Positions 16,301 through 24,216 of a DNA stretch of 64,000 nucleotides are shown here, piece by piece. The notes below the pieces were generated by a model that searched no databases, was not told the origin of the DNA, and saw only the letters and a list, made by a program, of their open reading frames with translations. Within the stretch, counting starts at the first letter, position 1. Each line of letters starts with the position of its first letter. Origin of the DNA: Pseudomonadota bacterium (GTDB lineage: Bacteria; Pseudomonadota; Gammaproteobacteria; Burkholderiales; Burkholderiaceae_C); contig JAFEEG010000041.1 of the NCBI GenBank assembly GCA_018241225.1, forward strand, positions 1-64,000, read 5' to 3'. The position numbers and the translations under genes were made by a program.

Positions 16301-16419
16301 TCCGCGCTTCCTCCGTAGCTGCTAGCTGGGTGCGATGGGGTGACGCAAAACCCGCGAATGGTACCGTTGGTAGCCATTGAATTTCTCGAATATGTGAGCT
16401 TTATACAGATACATACAGT

Positions 16420-16471
16420 GCTTCACTGACTAGAGTGAAGCTGCAACGAAATGCGTTGCAGGCCTGCAACG
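16420..16471. repeat. cluster of overlapping inverted repeats
   Basis: Three perfect dyads lie in 52 bp. GCTTCAC/GTGAAGC arms at 16420-16441 are followed directly by TGCAACG/CGTTGCA arms at 16442-16460. The right arm of the second is also the left half of an 18-bp perfect palindrome, CGTTGCAGGCCTGCAACG (16454-16471). The last two structures cannot form together. The cluster lies upstream of the small minus-strand gene and downstream of yheS, with no T-run. Confidence 0.7.
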
Positions 16472-16551
16472 TCAGATGGTAGTCCGCTGCAATCATCTGC
16501 CCGGCCGACCGGCCGAAAGTGCGACTTGATGGTAGTGATTTACCCGTCAGA

Positions 16552-18585
16552 TCAAGCGCCCGTTGCTTCCAGTTCGTCCGTCAGTCGCAGCCATAGTTCC
16601 TCCAGGCTGTCGATTTCTTCATTCAAGACCTTCAGTCGCTTGCCGGCTTCGGCAATTTCAGCCGGGGGCAAAGGCTGGGTCAGGCGGGTTTCGAGCTGCT
16701 CGCGTTCCGTGCTCGCAGCTGCCATGCGTGCCTCGGCCTTGGCCAGTTCCTTCTTGATGGGCTTTTGCCGCTCCAGGCGAGCCTGGCGTTCCTGGGCATC
16801 GAGTTGGCGCTGCTCACGAGAAGACACTGCCGGGGCGGGGTCCGGTGCTGCAGCCATGGCCGGCGCCTGTACCTGCGCGGGCGCCGGCACTGCGGCAGCG
16901 GCAGCCGCTGCCGAAGCGCGGCCGGCTTCCTTGGCCAGCTCGCGCTGGCGCTTGGCTTCTTCCAGCAGGTAGCGTTGGTAGTCGTCCAGGTCGCCGTCGA
17001 AATCGGCGACCTTGCCACGGCCGACCAGCCAGAACTCGTCGCACACCGAGCGCAGCAGGGCCCGGTCGTGGCTGACCAGCATCAGGGTGCCTTCGAACTC
17101 GTTCAGGGCCACGGCCAGTGCCTCTCGGGTGGCCAGGTCCAGGTGGTTGGTCGGCTCGTCCAGCAGCAGCAGGTTGGGGCGCTGCCACACCATCATGGCC
17201 AGCACCAGGCGCGCCTTTTCGCCGCCGCTCATGGTGCCCACCGCCTGCTTGACCATGTCGCCGCTGAAATTGAAGCTGCCCAGGAAGCCGCGCAGGTCCT
17301 GCTCGGTGCTGCGTTCGCGGCTGGAGGCGCCCAGGTCGCGCGCCAGGCGCACCATGTGCTCCAGCGGGCTGCTGGCGGGATGCAGCACGTCCAGTTCCTG
17401 CTGGGCAAAGTAGCCGATGTTCAGGCCCTTGCCCTCGGTCACCGTGCCGGCCAGGGCGCCCATCTCGCGGGCGATGGTCTTGACCAGGGTCGACTTGCCC
17501 TGGCCGTTGGCGCCCAGGATGCCGATGCGCTGACCTGCCAGCACCGAGCGGTTGACGCCGGTCAGGATCACCTTGGCCGGCGCATCTTCCTGCACGTAGC
17601 CGAAGGCCGCATCGCTGATGGAGAGCATCGGGTTGGGGATGTTGTCCGGCTCCTTGAACTCGAAGGTGAAGTCCGCTTCGGCCAGCAGCGGCGCCACCTT
17701 TTCCATGCGCTCGAGTGCCTTGACGCGGCTTTGCGCCTGCTTGGCCTTGCTGGCCTTGGCCTTGAAGCGGTCGATGAACTTCTGCAGGTGGGCGATCTTT
17801 TCCTGCTGCTTGGCGAAGGCCTGCTGCTGCTGCTCCATCTGCAGCGCGCGCATTTCCTCGAACTTGCTGTAGTTGCCACCGTAGCGGGTCAGGCCGGCGT
17901 TCTCGATGTGCAGGGTAACGTCGGTCACGGCGTCCAGGAATTCGCGGTCGTGGCTGATGACGATCATGGTGCCGGCATAGCGCTGCAGCCAGCTTTCCAG
18001 CCAGACCAGGGCGTCCAGGTCCAGGTGGTTGGTGGGCTCGTCCAGCAGCAGCAGGTCGCTGGGACACATGAGGGCGCGGGCCAGTTGCAGGCGCATGCGC
18101 CAGCCGCCGGAGAAGCTGTTCACCGGTTGGTCCAGCTCGCGCACCTGGAAGCCCAGGCCGAGGATCAGGGCCTGGGCGCGCGGCACGGCGTCGTGCTCGC
18201 CGGCGTCGGCCAGCTCGGTGTAGGCGTGGGCCAGTTCCATGCCGATGTCGTGGTCGTCCGGCGCCTGCGCGTGCTTGTCTTCAAGCTCGGCGAGCGTTTG
18301 TCGAATTTCGGTCAGGCGCGTGTCGCCTCCCACCACGAAGTCGGTCGCCGATTCTTCCGTCTCGGGCATGTTCTGGGCTACCTGGGCCAGGCGCCACTGC
18401 CTGGGCAAGGAGAAGTCGCCGCCGTCTTCGTGCAGCGTGCCGTTGAACAGTGCGAACAAGGTGGACTTGCCGGCGCCGTTGCGACCCACCAGGCCGACTT
18501 TCTCGCCGGGGTTGATGGTGACGCTGGCACCGTCCAGCAGGACTTTGCTGCTGCGGCGCAGGACGACGTTCTTGAGGGTGATCAT
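16552..18585 (-). CDS. yheS: ABC-F family ATPase YheS
   Basis: A 677-residue protein with two ABC nucleotide-binding domains on one chain and no membrane segments, as in ribosome-associated ABC-F factors. Walker A motifs are GRNGAGKS (34-41) and GANGQGKS in the second half. Both signature motifs (FSGGWRMRLQLARAL and MSGGEKARLVLAMM) and both LLLLDEPTNHLDL motifs are present. The linker FIDRFKAKASKAKQAQSRVK between domains and the C-terminal coiled coil match E. coli YheS rather than EttA or Uup. An Ala/Pro-rich insert (about 565-600) precedes the coiled coil. ABC-F proteins act at the ribosomal E site to relieve stalls; YheS's exact role is less defined. It starts 103 bp after the end of prmB on the same strand. 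Confidence 0.93.
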   Translation of the reverse strand: MITLKNVVLRRSSKVLLDGASVTINPGEKVGLVGRNGAGKSTLFALFNGTLHEDGGDFSLPRQWRLAQVAQNMPETEESATDFVVGGDTRLTEIRQTLAELEDKHAQAPDDHDIGMELAHAYTELADAGEHDAVPRAQALILGLGFQVRELDQPVNSFSGGWRMRLQLARALMCPSDLLLLDEPTNHLDLDALVWLESWLQRYAGTMIVISHDREFLDAVTDVTLHIENAGLTRYGGNYSKFEEMRALQMEQQQQAFAKQQEKIAHLQKFIDRFKAKASKAKQAQSRVKALERMEKVAPLLAEADFTFEFKEPDNIPNPMLSISDAAFGYVQEDAPAKVILTGVNRSVLAGQRIGILGANGQGKSTLVKTIAREMGALAGTVTEGKGLNIGYFAQQELDVLHPASSPLEHMVRLARDLGASSRERSTEQDLRGFLGSFNFSGDMVKQAVGTMSGGEKARLVLAMMVWQRPNLLLLDEPTNHLDLATREALAVALNEFEGTLMLVSHDRALLRSVCDEFWLVGRGKVADFDGDLDDYQRYLLEEAKRQRELAKEAGRASAAAAAAAVPAPAQVQAPAMAAAPDPAPAVSSREQRQLDAQERQARLERQKPIKKELAKAEARMAAASTEREQLETRLTQPLPPAEIAEAGKRLKVLNEEIDSLEELWLRLTDELEATGA

Positions 18586-18688
18586 GTCAATGGATTCGCC
18601 AGGCCTTGCAGGCCGGGCGCTTGTATAGGGATTGCACGGGCCGGCCGGGCAGCCGGCCCAAGGTGCCGGGGTTCAGGCCCCCGGCGCG

Positions 18689-19552
18689 CTAGACGAGATT
18701 TTCTCTTGTCAGGAGAAGCACCTGGTCTTCGCCGGCACTCGTGGCCAGCCACACCACCTCGAGCTGCGGAAAAGCCGCCTCGAAGTGCTCGCGCTCGTTG
18801 CCGATTTCCAGCACCAGCACGCCATTTTCGCTGAGGCAGCCCGGCGCCGCCGCCAGCAGGCCCCGGATGAAGTCCATGCCGTCGGTGCCGCCGGCCAGGG
18901 CCAGCTCCGGCTCGGCCCGGTATTCGGCCGGCAGGGCGTCCATGCTGCGCGCGTTGACGTAGGGCGGATTGCACAGGATCAGGTCGTAGGGGCCGCGCAC
19001 ATCGGCCAGCCCGTCCGACTGCAGCAGGGTGACGCGTTGGTCCAGCTCGTGCCGCGTGACGTTGATGGCGGCCACCTCCAGGGCGGCGGGCGACAGGTCG
19101 GCCGCGTCGACCCTGACATCGGGATAGGCCATGGCGGCCAGCACGGCCAGGCTGCCATTGCCGGTGCACAGGTCCAGCACGCGCTGGGTGTGTTCGCCCA
19201 GCCAGGGGTCGATGGTGCCGTCGGCCAGCAGCTCTGCAATGAAGCTTCGCGGCACGATGGCGCGCTCGTCCACGTAGAAGGGCACGCCCTGCAGCCAGGC
19301 CTCGCGTGTGAGGTAGGCGGCCGGCAGGCGGGTGTCGATGCGCTCTTGCAGCAAGGCGCCCACGCGCTGCGCGTCGGCCGGGGAGACCTCGCGGTCGGCC
19401 ACGGAGTCGAGCTCGTCCAGCGGCAGCTTCAGGCGCCACAAGACCAGCCAGGCGGCTTCGTCGAAGGCGTTGGTGGTGCCGTGGCCAAAGGCCACGCCGC
19501 CCTCGGCCAGCAGCTTTGCGCCGGCCTCGATCAGTTGAATCACCGTGCTCAT
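18689..19552 (-). CDS. prmB: ribosomal protein L3 glutamine N5-methyltransferase
   Basis: A 287-residue SAM-dependent methyltransferase of the HemK/PrmB family, which methylates a glutamine in ribosomal protein L3. The SAM-binding motif LDLCTGNGSL is at 126-135 and the catalytic NPPY at 195-198. The N-terminal helical domain (FGHGTTNAFDEAAWLVLW) and the IVPRSFIAELL segment distinguish PrmB from PrmC. The start ATG overlaps the dapE stop as ATGA, so the two are translationally coupled. The longer upstream frame is antisense to nothing but lies inside dapE and is not used. Confidence 0.94.
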   Translation of the reverse strand: MSTVIQLIEAGAKLLAEGGVAFGHGTTNAFDEAAWLVLWRLKLPLDELDSVADREVSPADAQRVGALLQERIDTRLPAAYLTREAWLQGVPFYVDERAIVPRSFIAELLADGTIDPWLGEHTQRVLDLCTGNGSLAVLAAMAYPDVRVDAADLSPAALEVAAINVTRHELDQRVTLLQSDGLADVRGPYDLILCNPPYVNARSMDALPAEYRAEPELALAGGTDGMDFIRGLLAAAPGCLSENGVLVLEIGNEREHFEAAFPQLEVVWLATSAGEDQVLLLTRENLV

Positions 19553-20721
19553 GGGGCTCCCAGGGTGTCCAGGGCGCCGATGGCGCGGCGGTAGATGTTC
19601 TTCAGCGTCTCGATGTCGGCAACGGCAATGTGCTCGTCGATCTTGTGGATGCTGGCGTTGACCGGCCCCAGCTCGACCACCTGCTCGCACACCTTGGCGA
19701 TGAAGCGCGCGTCGCTGGTGCCGCCGCTGGTGGACAGCTCGGTCTCGATGCCGGTCTCGTCGCGGATTGCCCGCTGCACGGCCGCCACGAGCTCTCCGGC
19801 CGGCGTGAGAAAGGGCAGGCCGCCCACGGTCCATTGGAGCTCGTACTCGAGCTTGTGCTGGTCCAGCACGCCGTGCACGCGCTCTTGCAGCGATTCGGGC
19901 GTGGATTCGGTCGAGAAGCGGAAGTTGAAGTCCACCACCGCCGTGCCCGGAATGACGTTGCTGGCGCCCGTGCCCGCGTGGAAGTTGCTCACTTGCCAGC
20001 TGGTGGGCTGGAAGTGCGCATTGCCCGAGTCCCAGGCGCCGGCGTCATTGATGGCGACCAGCTCGGCCAGGGCCGGCGCCAGCGTGTGCACCGGGTTGCG
20101 GGCCAGGTGCGGGTAGGCGATGTGGCCCTGGATGCCTTTGACCGTCAGGCGCCCGCTCATGGTGCCGCGGCGGCCGTTCTTGATCATGTCGCCGGTGCGT
20201 TCCACGGCGGTGGGCTCGCCCACGATGCAGTAGTGCAGCTTCTCGCCACGGGCGCGCAGCTGGTTGCAGACGATGACGGTGCCATCGACGCCGGGGCCTT
20301 CCTCGTCGCTGGTGAGCAGCAGGGCCAGGTTGAGCTGCGGCTTCGGGGTGGCCTGCAGATATTCCTCGATGGCCACCACGAAGGCGGCCAGCGAGGTCTT
20401 CATGTCGCAGGCGCCGCGGCCGTAGAGCTTGCCGTCGCGGTGCGTGGGTGTGAAGGGCGGGCTGATCCATTGTTCCAGCGGGCCGGTGGGCACCACGTCG
20501 GTGTGGCCGGCAAAGACCAGGGTGCGGGCCTGCGCATGGTCGCTGCGGCGGATGGCCCACAGGTTGGTCACGCGGAAGGTGTCGGGCCCGCTCTCGATGG
20601 TCTCCAGTTCGAAACCGAGCTTGGCCAGCCGCTCGCCGAGCAACTGCTGGCAGCCTCCGTCTTCGGGGGTGACGGAGGGGCGCGAGATCAGTTGTTCGGC
20701 AAGGAGCAGCGTGCGAGTCAT
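19549..20721 (-). CDS. dapE: succinyl-diaminopimelate desuccinylase
   Basis: A 390-residue M20-family metallohydrolase that releases succinate from N-succinyl-LL-diaminopimelate in lysine and peptidoglycan synthesis. The two-zinc site is visible: H73 and D75 (AGHTDVVPTG), D106 (RGACDMKTS), and catalytic E140 with ligand E141 (TSDEEGPG). Further landmarks are VGEPT, GRRGTMSGRLTVKG and TSGGTSDARFI. Its stop overlaps prmB by 4 bp; it lies 58 bp after the PilU-like gene and in the same block as dapD and dapC. Confidence 0.96.
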   Translation of the reverse strand: MTRTLLLAEQLISRPSVTPEDGGCQQLLGERLAKLGFELETIESGPDTFRVTNLWAIRRSDHAQARTLVFAGHTDVVPTGPLEQWISPPFTPTHRDGKLYGRGACDMKTSLAAFVVAIEEYLQATPKPQLNLALLLTSDEEGPGVDGTVIVCNQLRARGEKLHYCIVGEPTAVERTGDMIKNGRRGTMSGRLTVKGIQGHIAYPHLARNPVHTLAPALAELVAINDAGAWDSGNAHFQPTSWQVSNFHAGTGASNVIPGTAVVDFNFRFSTESTPESLQERVHGVLDQHKLEYELQWTVGGLPFLTPAGELVAAVQRAIRDETGIETELSTSGGTSDARFIAKVCEQVVELGPVNASIHKIDEHIAVADIETLKNIYRRAIGALDTLGAP

Positions 20722-20779
20722 GTCTGAGAATTCGATGGACCGCCCCGGTCGCGCCGCTAGAGCGAGAGTCGGGGGTGGG

Positions 20780-21928
20780 TCAAAATTTCACGTCTAGCGT
20801 GATGTCGGTAAAGGTGGGCTCCTCGAGCTGGTCGAGAAGGGCCCGGTCTTCGTGTTTTTCGGCGGGCGCCTTGCGGTTCTGCAGGCGCCACATGAGGTTG
20901 GTGGGCGAATCGGCGTTGGCCAGGCCTTCGGCACGGTCCACCGAGCCGTCCACGATCAGGCGGGCGATGTCTTCCTCGAAGGTCTGCGAGCCCTCGGCCA
21001 TCGATTGCTCCATGGCTTCCTTCACGGCGGAGAAGTCGCCCTTCTCGATGAGGTCGGCCACCAGCTGGGTGTTGAGCATGATCTCGATGGCCGGCACGCG
21101 GTTGCCTTCGGGCGTGCGCAACAGGCGCTGCGAGATGATGGCGCGCATGGCCGAGGCCAGGTCGCCCAGCAGGGTGGGGCGCACCTCCACGGGGTAGAAG
21201 CTCAGGATGCGGTTGAGCGCCCGGTAGCTGTTGTTGGCGTGCAGCGTGGCCACGCACAGGTGGCCCGACTGCGCATAGGCAATGGCCGCGTCCATGGTTT
21301 CGCGGTCGCGGATCTCGCCGATCTGGATGACGTCTGGCGCCTGGCGCAGTGCGTTCTTCAGCGCCAGCTGCAGCGACTCGGTATCGCTGCCGATGTCGCG
21401 CTGGTTCACCAGCGATTTCTTGTTGGTGTAGGTGAACTCGATGGGCTCTTCCACCGTGAGGATGTGGCCGCTGGCGTTCTCGTTGCGGTAGTCGATCATC
21501 GAGGCCAGCGTGGTCGTCTTGCCCGCGCCGGTGGCGCCCACCATCAGGATCAGCCCGCGCTTTTCCATGATGAGCGTCTTGAGGATGGGCGGCAGGTTCA
21601 GCGTGTCGAAGGCCGGAATGGTCGACGGGATATGCCGCACCACCACCGCGTAGGTGCCACGCTGGCGCATGGCGCTGATGCGGTAGTTGCCCGCGCCTTC
21701 CAGCGCCAAGGCTGTGTTGAGCTCGCCGTTGCGCTTGAGCTCGTCGATGCGGTTGGCCGGGAGGATTTCAGACAGCAGCGACAGCGGCGCCTCGGGCGGC
21801 AGCAGCTGCGCGTTGATCGGCAGGCACTGCCCGTTGATGCGGATCTGCGCCGGCGCATGCGCCGAAAGGTAGATGTCCGAGGCCTTGCGGTCGGCCATCA
21901 GGCGAAGAATGCGCTCCATTGTGCTCAT
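20780..21928 (-). CDS. pilU: PilU-like type IV pilus retraction ATPase
   Basis: A 382-residue hexameric secretion-type ATPase of the PilT/PilU family, which powers pilus retraction at the inner membrane. The Walker A GATGAGKTT is at 131-139, the Asp box at LTVEEPIEFTY, Walker B at IQIGEIRDRETM, and the His box at CVATLHANN. The C-terminal MEQSMAEGSQTFEEDIA is PilU-like. Start at 21928 is chosen for the GAGGAGAA site upstream; an ATG three codons later is possible. It sits within a lysine-biosynthesis block with no other pilus genes nearby, an arrangement I recall from related Comamonadaceae. Confidence 0.9.
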   Translation of the reverse strand: MSTMERILRLMADRKASDIYLSAHAPAQIRINGQCLPINAQLLPPEAPLSLLSEILPANRIDELKRNGELNTALALEGAGNYRISAMRQRGTYAVVVRHIPSTIPAFDTLNLPPILKTLIMEKRGLILMVGATGAGKTTTLASMIDYRNENASGHILTVEEPIEFTYTNKKSLVNQRDIGSDTESLQLALKNALRQAPDVIQIGEIRDRETMDAAIAYAQSGHLCVATLHANNSYRALNRILSFYPVEVRPTLLGDLASAMRAIISQRLLRTPEGNRVPAIEIMLNTQLVADLIEKGDFSAVKEAMEQSMAEGSQTFEEDIARLIVDGSVDRAEGLANADSPTNLMWRLQNRKAPAEKHEDRALLDQLEEPTFTDITLDVKF

Positions 21929-22073
21929 CTGGTTCTCCTCATCGTCGTTGTCAGCGCGCTGCTGACTTTGCCGCCAGCTTACTTGGGCCGGCGCTCCCAC
22001 GCATCGTCGGCAACCCCCTGTCGGTCTCGCACAACAACGTTCGCGGGAAACAGCAGTCGGGGGGTGGGCAAGC

Positions 22074-22907
22074 TCAGTCGCGCAGCAGGTCGTTCAGGCT
22101 GGTCTTGGAGCGCGTTTGCGCGTCCACCGTCTTGACGATGATGGCGGCGTAGGTGCTGTAGTCCTGGCCCGACTTGGTCTTCTTGGGCAGGTTGCCGCTG
22201 ATCACCACGCTGCCTGCGGGCACGCGGCCGTAGAAGGTCTCGCCCGTGTCGCGGTTGAAGATGGGGGTGCTCTGGCCGATGTACACGCCCATGCCCAGCA
22301 CCGAGTTTTCCTCGATGACCACGCCTTCGACCACTTCGGAGCGTGCGCCGATGAAGCAGTTGTCTTCGATGATCGTGGGGCCGGCCTGCAGGGGTTCGAG
22401 CACGCCGCCGATGCCCACGCCGCCCGACAGGTGCACGCCCGCGCCGATCTGCGCGCACGAGCCCACGGTGGCCCAGGTGTCGACCATGGTGCCTTCGCCC
22501 ACGTAGGCGCCGATGTTCACGTACGAGGGCATCAGGATCGCGCCCTTGGCGATGTAGCTGCCGCGGCGGGCCACGGCCGGCGGCACGATGCGCACGCCTG
22601 CGTTCTTCAGTTCGTCGGCCGACAGGTGCGCGAACTTGGTCGGCACCTTGTCATAGAAGCCCAGCGCGCCGGCGCTGATCTGCTCGTTGTCCTTGAGGCG
22701 GAAGGACAGCAGCACGGCCTTCTTGATCCACTGGTGCACCGTCCACTTGCCCACGGATTCGCGGGTGGCCACGCGCAGCTTGCCGTTGTTGAGCTCGGCA
22801 ATCACATGCTCGACCGCGTCGCGCACTTCCTGGGGAGCGGCGGCGGCGGAGATGTTGGCGCGGTTTTCCCACGCGGCGTCGATGATTTGCTGGAATTGTT
22901 GGGTCAT
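22074..22907 (-). CDS. dapD: tetrahydrodipicolinate N-succinyltransferase
   Basis: A 277-residue DapD, which transfers succinyl from succinyl-CoA to tetrahydrodipicolinate. The C-terminal two-thirds is a left-handed beta helix with hexapeptide turns (GAILMPSYVNIGAYVGEGTM, GSCAQIGAGVHLSGGVGIGG, EDNCFIGARSEVVEGVVIEE). The N-terminal helical domain includes WTVHQWIKKAVLLSFRL, and the C-terminus ends in the conserved SLNDLLRD. It lies 53 bp downstream of dapC and 145 bp upstream of pilU on the same strand, so a shared transcript is likely. Confidence 0.96.
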   Translation of the reverse strand: MTQQFQQIIDAAWENRANISAAAAPQEVRDAVEHVIAELNNGKLRVATRESVGKWTVHQWIKKAVLLSFRLKDNEQISAGALGFYDKVPTKFAHLSADELKNAGVRIVPPAVARRGSYIAKGAILMPSYVNIGAYVGEGTMVDTWATVGSCAQIGAGVHLSGGVGIGGVLEPLQAGPTIIEDNCFIGARSEVVEGVVIEENSVLGMGVYIGQSTPIFNRDTGETFYGRVPAGSVVISGNLPKKTKSGQDYSTYAAIIVKTVDAQTRSKTSLNDLLRD

Positions 22908-22960
22908 GCTCGGATGCTCAGGTTGGTATCAGGGAGGTCAGGGCGGCGTTGGCGATGTGG

Positions 22961-24166
22961 CTAGCGGCCCTTGTTGACGAATTCGGCGATGCGGTGCGCG
23001 GCTTCGGTGCATTCGGAGGTTTCGGCCACCAGGGCCATGCGGATGCGGCCGCGCCCGGGGTTGTGGCCTTGCGCGTCGCGCGCCAGGTAGGAGCCCGGCA
23101 GCACGGTCACATTGTATTGACGGTAAAGCTCGCGGGCGAAGGCGGTGTCGTCGCCTTGCCACGCCTGCGGCACGCCGGCCCACAGGTAGAAGCTGGCGTC
23201 GGGCAGGCGCACGTCCAGCACCTTGTCCAGCAATGGTGTTACTGCCGAGAACTTGGCGCGGTACTTGGCGCGGTTGTCCACCACGTGTGACTCGTCGCCC
23301 CAGGCGGCAATGCTGGCCGCCGCCACGGCGCCGCTCATGGCGCTGCCGTGGTAGGTGCGGTAGAGCAGGAAGGACTTGATGAGCTGCGCGTCGCCTGCCA
23401 CGAAGCCGCTGCGCAGCCCCGGCACGTTGCTGCGCTTGGACAGGGAGGTGAGGGCGATCAGGTTCCTGAAGTCGCCGCGGCCCAGGCGCGCAGCGGCTTC
23501 CAGCCCGCCCAGGGGCGGCTCGTCGCGGAAGTAGATCTCGCTGTAGCACTCGTCCGAGGCGATGACGAAGCCGTGCTCGTCCGACAGCGCGAACAGCTTG
23601 CGCCACTCGTCCAGCGACATCACCGCACCGGTGGGGTTGCCCGGCGAGCAGACGAACACCAGCTGGGTGCGGGCCCAGACCTCTGCCGGCACGCTGTCCC
23701 AGTCCACCGCGAAGTTGCGCTCGGGCACGCTGGGCACGTAGTAGGGCTCGGCGCCGGCCAGCAGGGCCGCGCCCTCGTAGATTTGATAGAAGGGGTTGGG
23801 CGAGAGCACCACCGGGGCTGGCTGCACGGTGGCGTCGATCACCGTCTGCGCCAGGGCAAACAGAGCCTCGCGCGAGCCGTTGACCGGCAGCACTTGGGTG
23901 GCCGGGTCCAGTTCGAGCTGGTAGCGGGTCTTGAGCCAGTGGGTGAAGGACTCGCGCAGCTTGAGGTCGCCCGCGGTGGCCGGGTACACCGCCAGCGCAC
24001 CCAGGCCGGCCATCAGTGCGTCCTTGATGAAGCCGGGGGTGGCATGGCGCGGTTCGCCGATGCCCAGGCTGATGGGGGAATAGGCCGCGTCCGGCGTGAC
24101 GCCGGCGAACAACTGCCGCAGCCGCTCGAAGGGGTAGGGCTGGAGCTTGGAAAGCAGGGGGTTCAT
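22961..24166 (-). CDS. dapC: succinyldiaminopimelate transaminase
   Basis: A 401-residue class I/II PLP aminotransferase that makes N-succinyl-LL-diaminopimelate from the 2-amino-6-oxopimelate precursor. PLP lysine is K244 in SLSKRSNVPGLRSGF; other motifs are LPVNGSREALF, SPGNPTGAV (174-182) and IASDECYSEIYF. The RSNVPGLR sequence after the lysine is typical of DapC and separates it from AspC-type enzymes. It is the first gene of the dapC-dapD-pilU-dapE-prmB series, placed next to dapD, which supports the function. It lies 50 bp after argA with a palindrome in between. Confidence 0.94.
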   Translation of the reverse strand: MNPLLSKLQPYPFERLRQLFAGVTPDAAYSPISLGIGEPRHATPGFIKDALMAGLGALAVYPATAGDLKLRESFTHWLKTRYQLELDPATQVLPVNGSREALFALAQTVIDATVQPAPVVLSPNPFYQIYEGAALLAGAEPYYVPSVPERNFAVDWDSVPAEVWARTQLVFVCSPGNPTGAVMSLDEWRKLFALSDEHGFVIASDECYSEIYFRDEPPLGGLEAAARLGRGDFRNLIALTSLSKRSNVPGLRSGFVAGDAQLIKSFLLYRTYHGSAMSGAVAAASIAAWGDESHVVDNRAKYRAKFSAVTPLLDKVLDVRLPDASFYLWAGVPQAWQGDDTAFARELYRQYNVTVLPGSYLARDAQGHNPGRGRIRMALVAETSECTEAAHRIAEFVNKGR

Positions 24167-24167
24167 T

Positions 24168-24182
24168 GGCCGATTATCGGCC
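24168..24182. repeat. short palindrome just upstream of dapC
   Basis: GGCCGAT-T-ATCGGCC is a 7+1+7 inverted repeat immediately before the dapC start codon. It has no T-run, so it is not an obvious terminator; it could occlude the ribosome site or be an operator. Confidence 0.4.
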
Positions 24183-24216
24183 GAGCCCGCTTCGCTCGCA
24201 GCCCGCAGGTGGCCGA

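Noticed and set aside
16765..18834. 689-codon plus-strand open frame opposite yheS
   Set aside because: Antisense of the ABC-F gene, whose duplicated Walker motifs establish the coding strand.
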